Part shown: positions 35,570 to 45,646 of the stretch, piece after piece
Numbering within the stretch: position 1 is the first letter of the stretch
Layout: each line of letters opens with the position of its first letter
Assembly (NCBI GenBank): GCA_025451675.1
Contig: JANWJZ010000056.1
Coordinates: forward strand, 1 to 58,342
DNA from: Halanaerobiales bacterium
GTDB taxonomy: Bacteria; Bacillota; Halanaerobiia; Halanaerobiales; DTU029
Direction of reading: 5' to 3'
DNA length: 58,342 nucleotides
Program-made: the position numbers and the translations under genes
The notes under the pieces: model-generated
The model's input: only the letters and a program-made list of their open reading frames with translations
Database searches by the model: none
What the model was told of the DNA's origin: nothing

Positions 35570-36178
35570 ATGTATCAATACAAAAATCTGGCAGTTTATG
35601 GCGGCACTTTTGATCCAATTCATTATGGCCATCTTTTAGTTGCAGAACAGGTTTATGATAATTTTTCTGTCGAAAAAATTCTCTTTATGCCTGCAGGGGA
35701 TCCACCCCATAAGATTAATAGAGAAATAACAGATGCCAGACACCGTTACAGGATGATTCAACTGGCTATAGAGGGAAATGAAAACTTTCTTATTTCCGAT
35801 TATGAATTAAAAAAAGGGGGAAAGTCCTATACTGCAGATACTTTAAGGTACTTTAAAGAAAATAGAATAGCGGAGAATTTATATTTTATAATCGGAGCAG
35901 ATTCCCTGCTGGATATCTTTGACTGGCGCGAACCAGAATTTCTGCTACAGAACGCCTATTTTATTGTAGCCGGCAGGCCTGGCTATCAGCTTAAAGAAGT
36001 TATGCTGGAAGAAAAGTATAAACCTTATTTAAAACAGATTTCTTTCCTTGATACTATAGAGGTAGGATATTCTTCCAGCCGGATCAGGGAACTCTTGAAA
36101 GAGGGCAAATCCATAAAGTATCAGACCCCTGATCTGGTCATTGAATATATAGAGGAACATCATTTATATCGGAGATGA
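35570..36178 (+). CDS. nadD: Nicotinate-nucleotide adenylyltransferase
   Basis: 202-residue enzyme of NAD synthesis that joins nicotinate mononucleotide and ATP. The nucleotidyltransferase signature GGTFDPIHYGHLLVAEQ starts near residue 12, with FMPAGDPPHK as the family phosphate loop and SSSRIRELL as the ISSTxIR-type motif. ATG 35570 is preferred since TGGAGG lies about 10 nt upstream; ATG 35546 precedes that site. It heads an operon (nadD, yqeK, LCP, rsfS) whose order is conserved in Firmicutes. Confidence 0.95.
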   Translation: MYQYKNLAVYGGTFDPIHYGHLLVAEQVYDNFSVEKILFMPAGDPPHKINREITDARHRYRMIQLAIEGNENFLISDYELKKGGKSYTADTLRYFKENRIAENLYFIIGADSLLDIFDWREPEFLLQNAYFIVAGRPGYQLKEVMLEEKYKPYLKQISFLDTIEVGYSSSRIRELLKEGKSIKYQTPDLVIEYIEEHHLYRR

Positions 36179-36184
36179 TTTCCT

Positions 36185-36808
36185 GTGGAGAAACAGCTCT
36201 TAAATATGCTAAGAACAAGACTGGATGCAGAACGGTACAGGCATACTATAGCTGTAGCAGATACCGGGGAACTGATTGCCAGGAGGCTTTATGCTGAGAA
36301 CAAATTAACAAAGCCTTCTGATGAGGATTTATTTATTTATAGAGTCCGGCAGGCTGCCTTGCTTCATGATTATGCCAAAAATATGGAGCTGGCTGAGTTA
36401 AGGGAGCTTGCCGAGGAAGCAAAGGATTGCTGGCAGATAGATAATGAAGAGATGGAGATGCCGGTGGTGCTACATGCACCGGTTTCCGCCTATCTGGCCA
36501 GGAGGGATTTAGGCATAGAGGACCGGGAAGTTCTTGAAGCCATACGTTACCATACAATTGGCAGCCCGGAGATGGGAATCATCGCCCGGATTATATTTGT
36601 AGCTGATTATATCGAACCAAACAGGACGTTTAGCGCTGTGGAACAGATCAGGGATGAACTAAATAATAAAGGCCTGGAAAGTGCCATCATTAAAACATGT
36701 GAATTAACCATTAAATATCATCTTGAGAAAGGAAATCTGGTTCATTCCAATACACTGCGTTTACGTAATGCCTGTTTAAGGAGGCAACAGATGTGGAGAA
36801 AAAGGTAA
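36185..36808 (+). CDS. yqeK: HD-domain hydrolase YqeK (diadenosine tetraphosphatase family)
   Basis: 207 residues. The HD motif appears as AALLHDYAKNM, with the upstream H in RYRHTIAVADT and a downstream HAPVSAYLARRDLG plus RYHTIG and VADYIEPNR. YqeK-family proteins split Ap4A to two ADP; the usual neighbour is nadD, as here. The start is GTG 36185 after GGAGATGAT. It overlaps the LCP gene by 16 bp. Confidence 0.92.
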   Translation: MEKQLLNMLRTRLDAERYRHTIAVADTGELIARRLYAENKLTKPSDEDLFIYRVRQAALLHDYAKNMELAELRELAEEAKDCWQIDNEEMEMPVVLHAPVSAYLARRDLGIEDREVLEAIRYHTIGSPEMGIIARIIFVADYIEPNRTFSAVEQIRDELNNKGLESAIIKTCELTIKYHLEKGNLVHSNTLRLRNACLRRQQMWRKR

Positions 36809-37962
36809 GAAATCGTTTTTTTATAGTTGGACTTATATTATTAATTGTTATCTCAATGCTTTTGATCTATTTTTTTAAAAGTGATTTCTGGGCTTTAAGG
36901 AATAATCCTTTTGGCAGTTCAAAGTTAAATATACTGGTGATTGGTTATGACTCTTCAATAAACGGCCCTCCAAGGGCAGATACCATTATTCTGGCCAGTA
37001 TCGATCTGGAGAGAAAAGAGATCGGATTGCTCTCAATACCCAGAGATACCAGGGTTAAAATCCCCGGCCATGGGATGAATAGGGTTAATGCTTCCCTGGC
37101 CTTTGGCGGGATTGACTTGACATTAGCGACCCTGGAAGATTTTCTGGCTGTCCCTATAGATTATTATGTACAGACAGATTTTCAGGGTTTTGCCAGAATT
37201 ATTGATGCTATCGGTGGTGTAGAGTTAGATATAAAGGAACCACTTAAATATGTGGACAGGGCCGGTGGAGTCTATATTGATTTACCGGCAGGCCGGAGAG
37301 TCCTGAATGGTAAAGAGTCTCTGGATTATGTCAGATACCGGGAACCGGTTAAGGGAGATATAGGCCGGGTTGAAAGGCAGCAAAAATTTATCAAGGCCAT
37401 GGTAAAAAGAGTCCTTAGCCCGGATATTATAGTTAAGTTACCGGCCATCTATAATGAGATCAGGCAGGCTGTTGATACCAATATTCCTGTTCAGGATATA
37501 ACACCCTTTATGCGTTTGATTACTGAGATGGATTTAAGAAGGATGGAAACAGTCACCTTACCGGGAGAACCCCAATATATCAATGGGGCCAGTTACTGGG
37601 TTCCTGATAATGAAGAAACAAAAATACTGGTGAATAATCTTATCCGTAGTAAAGAATATATAAAGAATGGTCAATATAATTTAAGGATTGTCAACGGCAA
37701 CGGAGTACCGGGACAGGCTGCCAAATTTGCCAGCAAGATGGAGAAATATGGCTTTAATATTCATTCCCTGGCCAATGCCAGTAGATACGATTATTTGACG
37801 ACAGAGATCCACTATTATGATGAGGCCAATGAAGAGATTGCCATGAAGATAAAGGAATTGATTGGCGGCAAGCTTTGTTTTGTTGAAACAACTGAAGCTG
37901 AACCTGTGGGTAGAGGAGAAGATATCCAGATAATTCTTGGTGCAGATAATATTATTGAATAA
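36793..37962 (+). CDS. LytR-CpsA-Psr (LCP) family glycopolymer ligase
   Basis: 389 residues. An N-terminal membrane anchor (about 8-27) precedes the LCP domain (about 40-230), which contains LNILVIGYD, RADTIILASID, LLSIPRDTRVKIP, AIGGVELDI and YVRYREP...GRVERQQ with the arginines that bind the pyrophosphate lipid. The C-terminal 110 residues (starting near YNLRIVNGNGVPGQA) match the LytR_C domain. LCP enzymes attach wall teichoic acids or other polymers to peptidoglycan. The start is GTG 36793, which overlaps yqeK. Confidence 0.92.
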   Translation: MEKKVRNRFFIVGLILLIVISMLLIYFFKSDFWALRNNPFGSSKLNILVIGYDSSINGPPRADTIILASIDLERKEIGLLSIPRDTRVKIPGHGMNRVNASLAFGGIDLTLATLEDFLAVPIDYYVQTDFQGFARIIDAIGGVELDIKEPLKYVDRAGGVYIDLPAGRRVLNGKESLDYVRYREPVKGDIGRVERQQKFIKAMVKRVLSPDIIVKLPAIYNEIRQAVDTNIPVQDITPFMRLITEMDLRRMETVTLPGEPQYINGASYWVPDNEETKILVNNLIRSKEYIKNGQYNLRIVNGNGVPGQAAKFASKMEKYGFNIHSLANASRYDYLTTEIHYYDEANEEIAMKIKELIGGKLCFVETTEAEPVGRGEDIQIILGADNIIE

Positions 37963-37982
37963 TAAGGAGTTGGTAGATTTTC

Positions 37983-38336
37983 ATGGAAGATAGAAGAATA
38001 AAAGAAATGGCAATAATGGCTGCTGAGGCAGCAGATGATAAGAAAGCAACAGATATAGTAATACTGGATGTAAGATCCCTGACAACTATAGCGGACTATT
38101 TCGTTTTCTGTAATGGTAATTCGGAATTACAGGTCAAGGCCATTGCCGAGTCCATTGAAGAAAAGCTGGCGGAGAAAGGTATTTTCCCGCAAAATATAGC
38201 GGGTAAAGGAGAAAACCGCTGGGTATTAATGGATTATGCCGATGTAATTGTACACGTTTTTCATAAAGAGGATAGGGAATATTATGAACTGGACCGCCTC
38301 TGGGGAGATGCGGAAAAGATTCTGGTCAATTCTTGA
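37983..38336 (+). CDS. rsfS: Ribosomal silencing factor RsfS
   Basis: 117 residues, full family length. It shows KATDIVILDVRSLTTIADYFVFCNG, the WVLMDYADVIVHVFH signature and the C-terminal YYELDRLWGDA. RsfS binds uL14 on the large subunit and blocks subunit joining in starvation. The start ATG follows AAGGAGTTGG. It is the last gene of the nadD operon; its stop overlaps the -35 box of the leuS promoter. Confidence 0.95.
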   Translation: MEDRRIKEMAIMAAEAADDKKATDIVILDVRSLTTIADYFVFCNGNSELQVKAIAESIEEKLAEKGIFPQNIAGKGENRWVLMDYADVIVHVFHKEDREYYELDRLWGDAEKILVNS

Positions 38337-38361
38337 CAATATATTTATTTGTGATTATAAT
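38333..38361 (+). promoter_or_regulatory. Consensus SigA promoter for leuS
   Basis: Perfect TTGACA (38333-38338), 17-bp spacer, perfect TATAAT (38356-38361). The -35 element overlaps the stop codon of rsfS. Confidence 0.92.
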
Positions 38362-38369
38362 TAATTGTA

Positions 38370-38628
38370 AATATTGTTAAAGGCTGTGAAGGGAAGTAGT
38401 AGATATTGTACTGGCTGGCAGAGAGCTGGTGGTTGGTGCAAACCAGTAGCCGGTTAATATCGAACTCGTTCCGGAGCCTGAACGGTGAAGTATAGTAGCC
38501 GTTTACGTCTGGCCTGCGTTAATTGGCCTGCAATGAGCCGGAATATAATCCAGGTGGATTGTATTCAAACAGGGTGGTACCGCGGGTAAACCTCGTCCCT
38601 ATTACAGGAACGGGGATTTTTTATTATA
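38370..38628 (+). ncRNA. T-box leader controlling leuS, specifier codon CUC (Leu)
   Basis: The leader has the long T-box stem I with an AGAGAG/GCTGGTGG region near 38420-38430, a specifier-loop segment GAACTC (38463-38468... codon CTC at 38465-38467) and the conserved T-box AGGGTGGTACCGCG at 38571-38584, which binds the free tRNA end. A 10-position stem (about 38591-38600 with 38606-38615) plus a T run forms the terminator. It should let transcription through when uncharged tRNA-Leu (GAG) accumulates. Confidence 0.93.
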
Positions 38629-38658
38629 GAGAGTGTAGTTGATGAAGGAGGGTCTTAG

Positions 38659-41151
38659 ATGAAAGATTTTTATGAATTCAAGGAAGTAGAGAAAAAATGG
38701 CAGCAAAGATGGGAAGCAGAAGATGTTTTTAAAACAAAGGAAGATCCAGATAAGAAAAAGTACTATGTACTGGAGATGTTTCCTTATCCTTCCGGTAATC
38801 TCCATATGGGCCATGTGCGGGTATACTCCATTGGCGATGTTATTGCCCGCTATAAAAAGATGCAGGGTTTTAATGTACTCCATCCCATGGGTTGGGATGC
38901 CTTTGGCCTTCCTGCAGAGAATGCTGCCAATCAACATGGTATACATCCAGCTGAATGGACCTGGTCCAATATTGATACAATGCGGAAGCAGTTGAAGAGA
39001 CTGGGTATAAGCTACGACTGGGACCGGGAGGTAAATACTGCTGCGCCGGATTATTATAAATGGACCCAGTGGTTCTTCCTGCAGATGTATAAAAAGGGAC
39101 TGGCCTATAAGAAGAAAGCTGCTGTTAACTGGTGCCCGGATTGTGAGACAGTTCTGGCCAATGAACAGGTAATCAATAATAGGTGTGAGCGTTGTGACAG
39201 TGAGGTTGAGGAGAAAGAACTGGAACAGTGGTTTTTCAGGATAACAGATTATGCTGAACGCCTGTTGGAGGACCATCAATTACTGGAGAACTGGCCGGAA
39301 AAGGTTAAAATAATGCAGAGGAACTGGATTGGCCGTAGTGAAGGACTGCGGATTAAGTTTCCGGTCAAGGATTCTGAGCATGTGATCGAGGTATTTACTA
39401 CCAGGCCGGATACCATCTATGGTGCAACCTATATGGTCCTGGCTCCGGAACATCCTCTGGTGGAGGAATTTATTAAAGGTACTGAAAAAGAGGAAGAGGT
39501 TAAAAACTTTATAAGAGAAGTTAAGAAACAGAAAGAAATGGAGAGGACCTCTCCCGAGTCAGAGAAGAAGGGTCTTTTCACTGGTGCCTATGCCATCAAC
39601 CCCATGACGGGAGAAGAGATACCCATTATGATTGCCAATTATGTCCTGATGGGTTATGGAACAGGGGCCATCATGGCTGTACCTGCCCATGACCAGAGGG
39701 ATATGGATTTTGCCATAGAATATGAACTGCCGATCAAAGTGGTTATTCAGCCAGCCGAGCGGGAGGATACTTTAACTGTGGAGGAACTTAAGGGAGAAGC
39801 CTATACTGGTGATGGAGTCCTGATTAATTCCGCTGATTATAACGGCCTGACCGTTGCTGAAGCCTTCCAAAAGATGGCAGAAGATATGGAGGAAAAGGGT
39901 ATCGGCAGGAGAGAGGTCAACTACCGCCTGCGGGACTGGTTGATTTCCCGCCAACGTTACTGGGGTACACCAATACCTATAATTTATTGCGATCATTGTG
40001 GTATTGTTCCGGTTCCGGAAGAGGATTTACCGGTTATCCTGCCTGAGAATCTGGAATTACGTCCCGGCGGGAAACTATCCCTGGCCCAGGTAGAGGAATT
40101 TGTCAATACAGAATGCCCGGTCTGTGGTGCTAAGGCCAGGAGAGAAGTGGATACTATGGATACCTTTGTGGATTCATCCTGGTATTTCCTGCGTTATGTT
40201 GATCCACATAATGAAGAATTGCCTTTTGCTAAAGAGGCAGCTGATAAATGGTTCCCGGTTGACCAGTATATCGGCGGTATAGAACATGCCATCCTGCATC
40301 TCCTTTATGCCCGCTTCTTTACAAAGGTTATTGCCGATCTGGGTTTAACAGATGCAGTGGAGCCATTCCGTAACTGGTTGGCTCAGGGTATGGTGCTGAA
40401 AGATGGAGCCAAAATGTCCAAATCAAAGGGCAATGTAGTTGACCCCAATGAGATATTAGACAAGTATGGTGCTGATACAGCCAGGCTCTTTATACTCTTT
40501 GCTGCCCCGCCGGAGAAGGACCTGGAGTGGAGTGACGCTGGAGTAGAAGGGGCAGAAAGATTTTTAAACAGGATCTGGCGCCTGGTGGCAGAAAATATTG
40601 ATGAATTGAAGGAAAAGAAAGTAAAGACAATAGACATGGCTGTCCTTGGTAAGAAAGAGAAGGAACTATACCAGCAGTTGAATATCTGTATCAAGAGGGT
40701 TACCGGGGATCTGGAAACCAGGATGAATTTCAATACGGCCATCAGTGCCATCATGGAGTTAAGCAATGCCATATATCATTACCTGAATGATACAGAAGAG
40801 GCAGATTACGAACTTCTGAAAGTGGTAATAGATAAGATGTTGCTCCTCTTATCACCCTTTGCCCCCCATATGACGGCAGAATTATGGGAGCAATTGGGTA
40901 ATGACGGTTCTATCCATGAACAGGCCTGGCCAGGATATGATGAGGCAGCACTGGTAAAAGATGAAGTAACTATTGTAGTACAGATTAATGGAAAGGTAAG
41001 GGATAGGGTAGAGGTCAGTGCTGATATAGATGAAAATGAATTAAGGGAAGTAGTCCTGGCCCGGGAAAAGGTCCAGGAATATATAGGAGAAAAAGAGATA
41101 GTCAAATTTATTGTAATTCCCAAAAAACTGGTGAATATTGTTATTAAATAA
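38659..41151 (+). CDS. leuS: Leucyl-tRNA synthetase
   Basis: 830-residue class I synthetase. The HIGH signature occurs in [11 protein letters not shown] (about residues 41-51) and KMSKS in KMSKSKGN. A zinc-type knuckle (CPDCETVL and CERCD) sits in the N-terminal third, and the editing CP1 domain with TTRPDTIYG and a [11 protein letters not shown] segment follow. Length and order are normal for the bacterial type. Expression is controlled by the T-box leader. Confidence 0.97.
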   Translation: MKDFYEFKEVEKKWQQRWEAEDVFKTKEDPDKKKYYVLEMFPYPSGNLHMGHVRVYSIGDVIARYKKMQGFNVLHPMGWDAFGLPAENAANQHGIHPAEWTWSNIDTMRKQLKRLGISYDWDREVNTAAPDYYKWTQWFFLQMYKKGLAYKKKAAVNWCPDCETVLANEQVINNRCERCDSEVEEKELEQWFFRITDYAERLLEDHQLLENWPEKVKIMQRNWIGRSEGLRIKFPVKDSEHVIEVFTTRPDTIYGATYMVLAPEHPLVEEFIKGTEKEEEVKNFIREVKKQKEMERTSPESEKKGLFTGAYAINPMTGEEIPIMIANYVLMGYGTGAIMAVPAHDQRDMDFAIEYELPIKVVIQPAEREDTLTVEELKGEAYTGDGVLINSADYNGLTVAEAFQKMAEDMEEKGIGRREVNYRLRDWLISRQRYWGTPIPIIYCDHCGIVPVPEEDLPVILPENLELRPGGKLSLAQVEEFVNTECPVCGAKARREVDTMDTFVDSSWYFLRYVDPHNEELPFAKEAADKWFPVDQYIGGIEHAILHLLYARFFTKVIADLGLTDAVEPFRNWLAQGMVLKDGAKMSKSKGNVVDPNEILDKYGADTARLFILFAAPPEKDLEWSDAGVEGAERFLNRIWRLVAENIDELKEKKVKTIDMAVLGKKEKELYQQLNICIKRVTGDLETRMNFNTAISAIMELSNAIYHYLNDTEEADYELLKVVIDKMLLLLSPFAPHMTAELWEQLGNDGSIHEQAWPGYDEAALVKDEVTIVVQINGKVRDRVEVSADIDENELREVVLAREKVQEYIGEKEIVKFIVIPKKLVNIVIK

Positions 41152-41162
41152 AAACTGATGTT

Positions 41163-41200
41163 AAAAAAATAAACCCTCGCTAATGAGGGTTTATTTTTTA
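41163..41200. terminator. Bidirectional terminator between leuS and the RseC-like gene
   Basis: A 12-bp perfect stem (41167-41178 with 41185-41196) flanked by A and T tracts. It serves leuS and the convergent minus-strand gene. Confidence 0.88.
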
Positions 41201-41206
41201 TACTGA

Positions 41207-41632
41207 CTATTCTTTAACTATCGCCTTAATAACAGGCTGATATTTCTGTTTTTTGCCCAAAAGTTTATCAATCCTGTTCACCAGGAAAAAGGAGAGGGCC
41301 AGAAACAATAGTGCAGCAACTATCCCTGCTACTTCACCAGCAGCGGGAAATAGGTTGATACCGGCAAAGTATCCGGCTATTAAGCCAATTAATGGTATCA
41401 GGTAAATGATCAATGAAGCTATTACCAGTGATTGTTCACCCATTTCTATCCTGACCCTGTCGCCTTTACCGGCTCCGATGGGGTTCTTTACGCTGATTTG
41501 CATTTCTGTAGATTCATGGGTATTGCCAGCCAGTTGACATCTGTTGCTGCATCTGCTGCAGAGAGAATGACGGGTTATCCTGACCAACGCTTCTTCCCCT
41601 TTATTTTCCAGTACTATTCCTATCTCTTCCAC
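41207..41632 (-). CDS. SoxR-reducing system protein RseC/MucC family
   Basis: 141-residue membrane protein. It has an N-terminal soluble part with a cysteine motif (SLCSRCSNRCQL, residues 23-34) and two membrane segments separated by a short turn. This is the standard RseC layout; relatives help keep SoxR reduced together with the Rnf complex. In Firmicutes the exact partner is unclear. It is monocistronic and divergent from acnB. Confidence 0.87.
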   Translation of the reverse strand: MEEIGIVLENKGEEALVRITRHSLCSRCSNRCQLAGNTHESTEMQISVKNPIGAGKGDRVRIEMGEQSLVIASLIIYLIPLIGLIAGYFAGINLFPAAGEVAGIVAALLFLALSFFLVNRIDKLLGKKQKYQPVIKAIVKE

Positions 41633-41743
41633 GTTATAACCTCCCTGTAAATATTATATCTTTCCTATAATTATTAATCAAGCTGGATGGAAAAATAGAT
41701 TGGGATATTGTAAAATAAAGAGGAAAATTATATTTTAAGCTGT

Positions 41744-41772
41744 TTGTAAAAATAATCATTTTGTTGTATAAT
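41744..41772 (+). promoter_or_regulatory. SigA-type promoter for acnB
   Basis: TTGTAA at 41744-41749, 17-bp spacer, TATAAT at 41767-41772. It lies 28 bp before the acnB start, so the leader is short. Confidence 0.78.
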
Positions 41773-41799
41773 CTTACTTAAAGTAAAGGAGGAGTGAGT

Positions 41800-44319
41800 A
41801 TGAAGGAAAGACTGACGGAAGTACTTAATAGTTATAAAGCGCGGGCTCTGGCAAGAAAAGAGAGCTATAATTTATTACCCAGGCCTTTAAGTGAGGAAGA
41901 GGTCAGGGTAATACTTGATGGATTGTGTTTAGAAGGCCTGGAAAAAGAAAGTTTTACCATATTTGAAGAGGAAAGCCTGGAGAAATTATTATTGAGGCTT
42001 TTGCGGAATGAGGTAAAGAGGGGTACCTTCCCTTCATCATATGTAAAGGCGGCCGGGCTGGCTGATTTTGTCAGGGGGGTGCGGAAATCTCCCTATCTCA
42101 ATGCCAGTGAAGCCCTGGAAATGCTGAAGGAGATGAAGGGCGGGGCTGCTTCTGTAGAACTGGTCAAATTACTGGAAGAAGGCTTTTTTATCGAAGAGAT
42201 AATTGAGATACTGGAAGATACTGTGCTGATAAATAAAGAAGAGTTCGATAAACTCAGTGTACTGGCCTCCAGGATAGAAGAGATTAATGGGCTCATGGTC
42301 AGCTGGGCAGAGAAGAGGTTTGCAGATAGCTGGGAAATACCTGAAAGCTATCAGGGAATCAGCATCAAAGTTGGCGATAACATTACTACTGACCATCTCA
42401 GCCCGTCCAAATATGCCCACACCAGGACTGATCAGCCCTTACATGCTTTGTTTATCATGGAAGGCCGGGAGGATGAGGCAGACTTTCTGGAGAGACTGGC
42501 AAAACTGAGGGAAAAGTATGAGCAGGTTATCTTGGTGGCCGGGGAGGCCTTTGGCGAGGGTTCTTCCAGGAAATCTGCCACCTATACCATCCTGCAGGTA
42601 CTGGGGACACCGGTAGAGGGAGAGCCGGAGAAGAAACAGGGCGGGGTTGTGCTGGCCAAAAGTATTGCCCCCATCTACAGGAATTCCCTGATGGCCTCTG
42701 GAGTTCTGCCTTTGACGGCCAATACTGATGAGATTAATGAAGGGGACCAGTTACTGGTTGATTTGAAAAACAGGAAAGTAGTGGTCAATGGGGAAAAAGA
42801 GCTGGGGATCCAGTTGCCCAATCAGTTCCAGCTGGAGCAGATTGCTGCCGGCGGTATCAACTATTTTACTGCCGGTAATGAGTTGCAGAAATGGGCCGCT
42901 GCTTATTGTAGGGAGAAAGGTCTTGCCTTCAGAACATCTGTTGTAGAAAATGAGGCTTCTGTCGGCAGGGTAGAGAAACGGATACCGCAAACCCTGGCCC
43001 AGAAGATAGTGGCCTTAAACCGGCTGGATGGCAAGGGGACCATTATACCGGGAGAGACAGCAGAAATCAAAATCAGAGGCGTTTTCTCGCAGGATACTAC
43101 GGGGCCCATGACCATAGAGGAATATCAGGCCATGTCCGGCGGGCAGTTTGGGGCAGAATTTGTCGTCCAGTCCCTGTGCCATACCGGGGAATGCCCCTCC
43201 ACTGAGGACAGGGCCAGACATGCCTTCCTGGATAAGTTTATCACTGAACGGGGAGGAGTATGCCTGAAACCCGGTGAGGGGATCATTCATACCATTGGTA
43301 ACCGTTTTGTCATACCGACTGATGTAATTATCGGCGGTGATTCCCATACCAGGGTACCCCATGGCATTTCTTTCCCGGCCGGTTCTGATATTGTCGCCGG
43401 TGCCATGAAATATGGTAAACAGGACCTGACCATGGACGAATCAGTGCGGGTAATCTTCAGGGGAAGGCCAAATCATGGGATAACTGCCAGGGATCTGGTT
43501 TCCACCCTGGTAATCTATGCGGAAAAAACCGTAGGTAAGGAGATCTATAACGGCAGGATTATTGAGATGGAGGGTGTTGAATTCCTCACTGCTGATGAGC
43601 GTTATATGCTTACAAATGCTGTTGCTGAGCGTTCTGCCTCCGCCGGTACAATACCATCTGATGAGGTGACTATTGCGGAAATCAAGAAGAACCTGGCCTA
43701 TTTGAAAGCCAGGTATGATGCTGAAACATCACCTTCTGTGCTCAATACCATCAGGGCCATGGAAGAATATTTAAAGGATCCTGTCTTATTGAGGGCTGAT
43801 GAGGATGCAGAGTATGTTGCTACAATAGAGATACCACTGGAAGAGATTAAAGAACCCATTATCGCCAAACCACATCATCCGGACAATGTGGCCTTCCTAT
43901 CAGAGGTGGCCAATGTAGAGGTAAATGAAGTATATATAGGCAGCTGTGTCGGAGGGGACCTGGAAGGTATCAGGGCTGCTGCCCGTATAGTCGAAGGACA
44001 CCGGATTCCACACCACGTAAACTTTGTGGTCTGTCCTGCTTCCCTGGATATCTATACAGAACTGGCTGCAGATGGCAGCCTTGCCAAAATAACAGCAGCC
44101 GGCGGAACTGTGATTTTACCGGGTTGCGGTCTCTGTATGGGCAATAAGCGGAGGCTGGGACCCGGGGCTGTAGCCTTTACCACTACAACCCGGAACTTCC
44201 AGTCCAGGATCGGGCCGGCAGATTCCCAGACCTATCTGGGTAGTGCCCAGGTGGCAGCCTGTACTGCAGTGCTGGGAAGGATCCCGACTGTTGAAGAATA
44301 TTTCAGCATGTATAAGTAA
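41800..44319 (+). CDS. acnB: Aconitate hydratase B
   Basis: 839-residue citrate-isocitrate isomerase with AcnB domain order: an N-terminal HEAT-like helical domain, the swivel domain (GDNITTDHLSPSKYAHTR with GEAFGEGSSRKSA), then the cluster-binding core. The three cysteine ligands of the [4Fe-4S] cluster are visible in SCVGGD and PGCGLCMGN. GGDSHTRVPHG and DLTMDESVRVIF are also typical. ATG 41800 is preferred because AAAGGAGG is at 41786-41793. In an anaerobe it probably serves glutamate synthesis; other TCA genes are not in the window. Confidence 0.94.
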   Translation: MKERLTEVLNSYKARALARKESYNLLPRPLSEEEVRVILDGLCLEGLEKESFTIFEEESLEKLLLRLLRNEVKRGTFPSSYVKAAGLADFVRGVRKSPYLNASEALEMLKEMKGGAASVELVKLLEEGFFIEEIIEILEDTVLINKEEFDKLSVLASRIEEINGLMVSWAEKRFADSWEIPESYQGISIKVGDNITTDHLSPSKYAHTRTDQPLHALFIMEGREDEADFLERLAKLREKYEQVILVAGEAFGEGSSRKSATYTILQVLGTPVEGEPEKKQGGVVLAKSIAPIYRNSLMASGVLPLTANTDEINEGDQLLVDLKNRKVVVNGEKELGIQLPNQFQLEQIAAGGINYFTAGNELQKWAAAYCREKGLAFRTSVVENEASVGRVEKRIPQTLAQKIVALNRLDGKGTIIPGETAEIKIRGVFSQDTTGPMTIEEYQAMSGGQFGAEFVVQSLCHTGECPSTEDRARHAFLDKFITERGGVCLKPGEGIIHTIGNRFVIPTDVIIGGDSHTRVPHGISFPAGSDIVAGAMKYGKQDLTMDESVRVIFRGRPNHGITARDLVSTLVIYAEKTVGKEIYNGRIIEMEGVEFLTADERYMLTNAVAERSASAGTIPSDEVTIAEIKKNLAYLKARYDAETSPSVLNTIRAMEEYLKDPVLLRADEDAEYVATIEIPLEEIKEPIIAKPHHPDNVAFLSEVANVEVNEVYIGSCVGGDLEGIRAAARIVEGHRIPHHVNFVVCPASLDIYTELAADGSLAKITAAGGTVILPGCGLCMGNKRRLGPGAVAFTTTTRNFQSRIGPADSQTYLGSAQVAACTAVLGRIPTVEEYFSMYK

Positions 44320-44367
44320 TTCCAGCATATATAAGTGTATAAATAAAATGATATGGGAAGAATTGAA

Positions 44368-44400
44368 AAGCCCCTGGTTTCCAGTGTAAACCAGGGGCTT
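44368..44400. terminator. Probable bidirectional terminator between acnB and the sigma/anti-sigma operon
   Basis: A 13-bp perfect GC-rich stem (44368-44380 with 44388-44400). The plus-strand exit is not T-rich, but the minus-strand exit is (TTTTC), so it may act better for the minus-strand genes. Confidence 0.68.
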
Positions 44401-44467
44401 GATCTATATTATTTCTTTTAAATTTTTGTTTTCATTTCTATATTACTTATCTGTTATATTTCCTCTA

Positions 44468-45646
44468 TTACTCTACTCTGCGCCTGCGGCTCCGATATAA
44501 GAGGTAAAGTATCAGGATTATGAGGAGATATGGTATCAAAGTGCCGATGAAGATGATTATCCTGTAGAACTGTTCGATCATCTGGCTGATGGCATTCCTG
44601 AAGGCCTTGATAATACCGGGGCTGCCGGAACTGATCGGTTCTGGCTGGCGGAATTCCACAGTAATGGTGCTGTAGGAGATCTGGTTATCCAGGTAGTTTT
44701 TCCTGCCCTGTAATATCTCCACTTCGGTCCTGATCCGGTTAAGTTCATTTTCGATTTTCAGTATTTCTTCAACCTCAGTAGCCATATCCAGCAGGTTTCT
44801 GTATCTTTCTTCCTGGGCCAGGAGGTTTTTTAGCCTTGTCTCCAGGTCCATATATTCTTCGGTGACATCCTGGCTGGAGATGCTGCTGGAGATGACCTGG
44901 CCGAATTCCTTGCTGGAAAGCCTTTCAAAAAGCAGTTCAAAGTTTTCTGCTGGCACCCTTATTTCAAACCAGAAATGCTTCTGTTTATTACTGTTAAGCC
45001 AGTTTCTGGAATTGGAGATATAGCCGTTATGGCTTTCCACCAGATTAATGAGTACTTCGTCAAGCACATCGATATCACTTTTTTCGATAACCAGGTTGGC
45101 CCTTTTTATTATTTTCTGTTCAATGACAGCTGCACTTTCTTTGCTGGCCAGGCTGGCCATTCTCATGTTGCTTTCAGGTGCACTATAGTTTAAATCAGAG
45201 GCACCATAACTGAAATATTGAACCTGGTTACTTAAATTATCACTCTTTAATAAATTGTTTTCAGCTATATTATGGCCAGTATTGATCAGGCCAGGTATTG
45301 CTGAGATAAATACTATTAAGACTATAGCGGCAAGACCGAGGACACCGGCAGGAATTCTCACCGGTAGAGCAAAGGAGCTCTTAATTTTTTCGAAAAGCGA
45401 GGCCTGCCTTTTTTCTTTTTCTTTCATCCCTTCACCTACTTTCTTTAAGATAGATTCTTTAAAACCTTCCGGTACTTTTAGTTCTGCCAGATTTGATATA
45501 AAATCATAGTTTTTCTGATATTCCTGCAATTCTTTTTGACATTCTCTGCAGTCACTTAAATGATTTTCCACTGTTTCTTTTTCTTCTTTGGTGAGACCGC
45601 CATCTATATATAGAGGAAGCAAATCCTTTATTTTTTCGTGCTTCAT
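44468..45646 (-). CDS. Anti-sigma factor with zinc-binding and DUF4349 domains
   Basis: 392 residues. The N-terminal zinc-type anti-sigma domain has HLSDCREC (H-x3-C-x2-C). A membrane segment (about 97-118) leads to an extracytoplasmic DUF4349 domain with NLVIEKSDIDVL, RVPAENFELLFERL and a coiled-coil stretch (EEYMDLETRLKNLLAQEERY), then a second membrane segment and a basic tail (RSRRRR). It likely holds the sigma factor at the membrane and releases it on an envelope signal. The start overlaps the end of the sigma gene by 4 bp. Confidence 0.85.
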   Translation of the reverse strand: MKHEKIKDLLPLYIDGGLTKEEKETVENHLSDCRECQKELQEYQKNYDFISNLAELKVPEGFKESILKKVGEGMKEKEKRQASLFEKIKSSFALPVRIPAGVLGLAAIVLIVFISAIPGLINTGHNIAENNLLKSDNLSNQVQYFSYGASDLNYSAPESNMRMASLASKESAAVIEQKIIKRANLVIEKSDIDVLDEVLINLVESHNGYISNSRNWLNSNKQKHFWFEIRVPAENFELLFERLSSKEFGQVISSSISSQDVTEEYMDLETRLKNLLAQEERYRNLLDMATEVEEILKIENELNRIRTEVEILQGRKNYLDNQISYSTITVEFRQPEPISSGSPGIIKAFRNAISQMIEQFYRIIIFIGTLIPYLLIILILYLLYRSRRRRVE

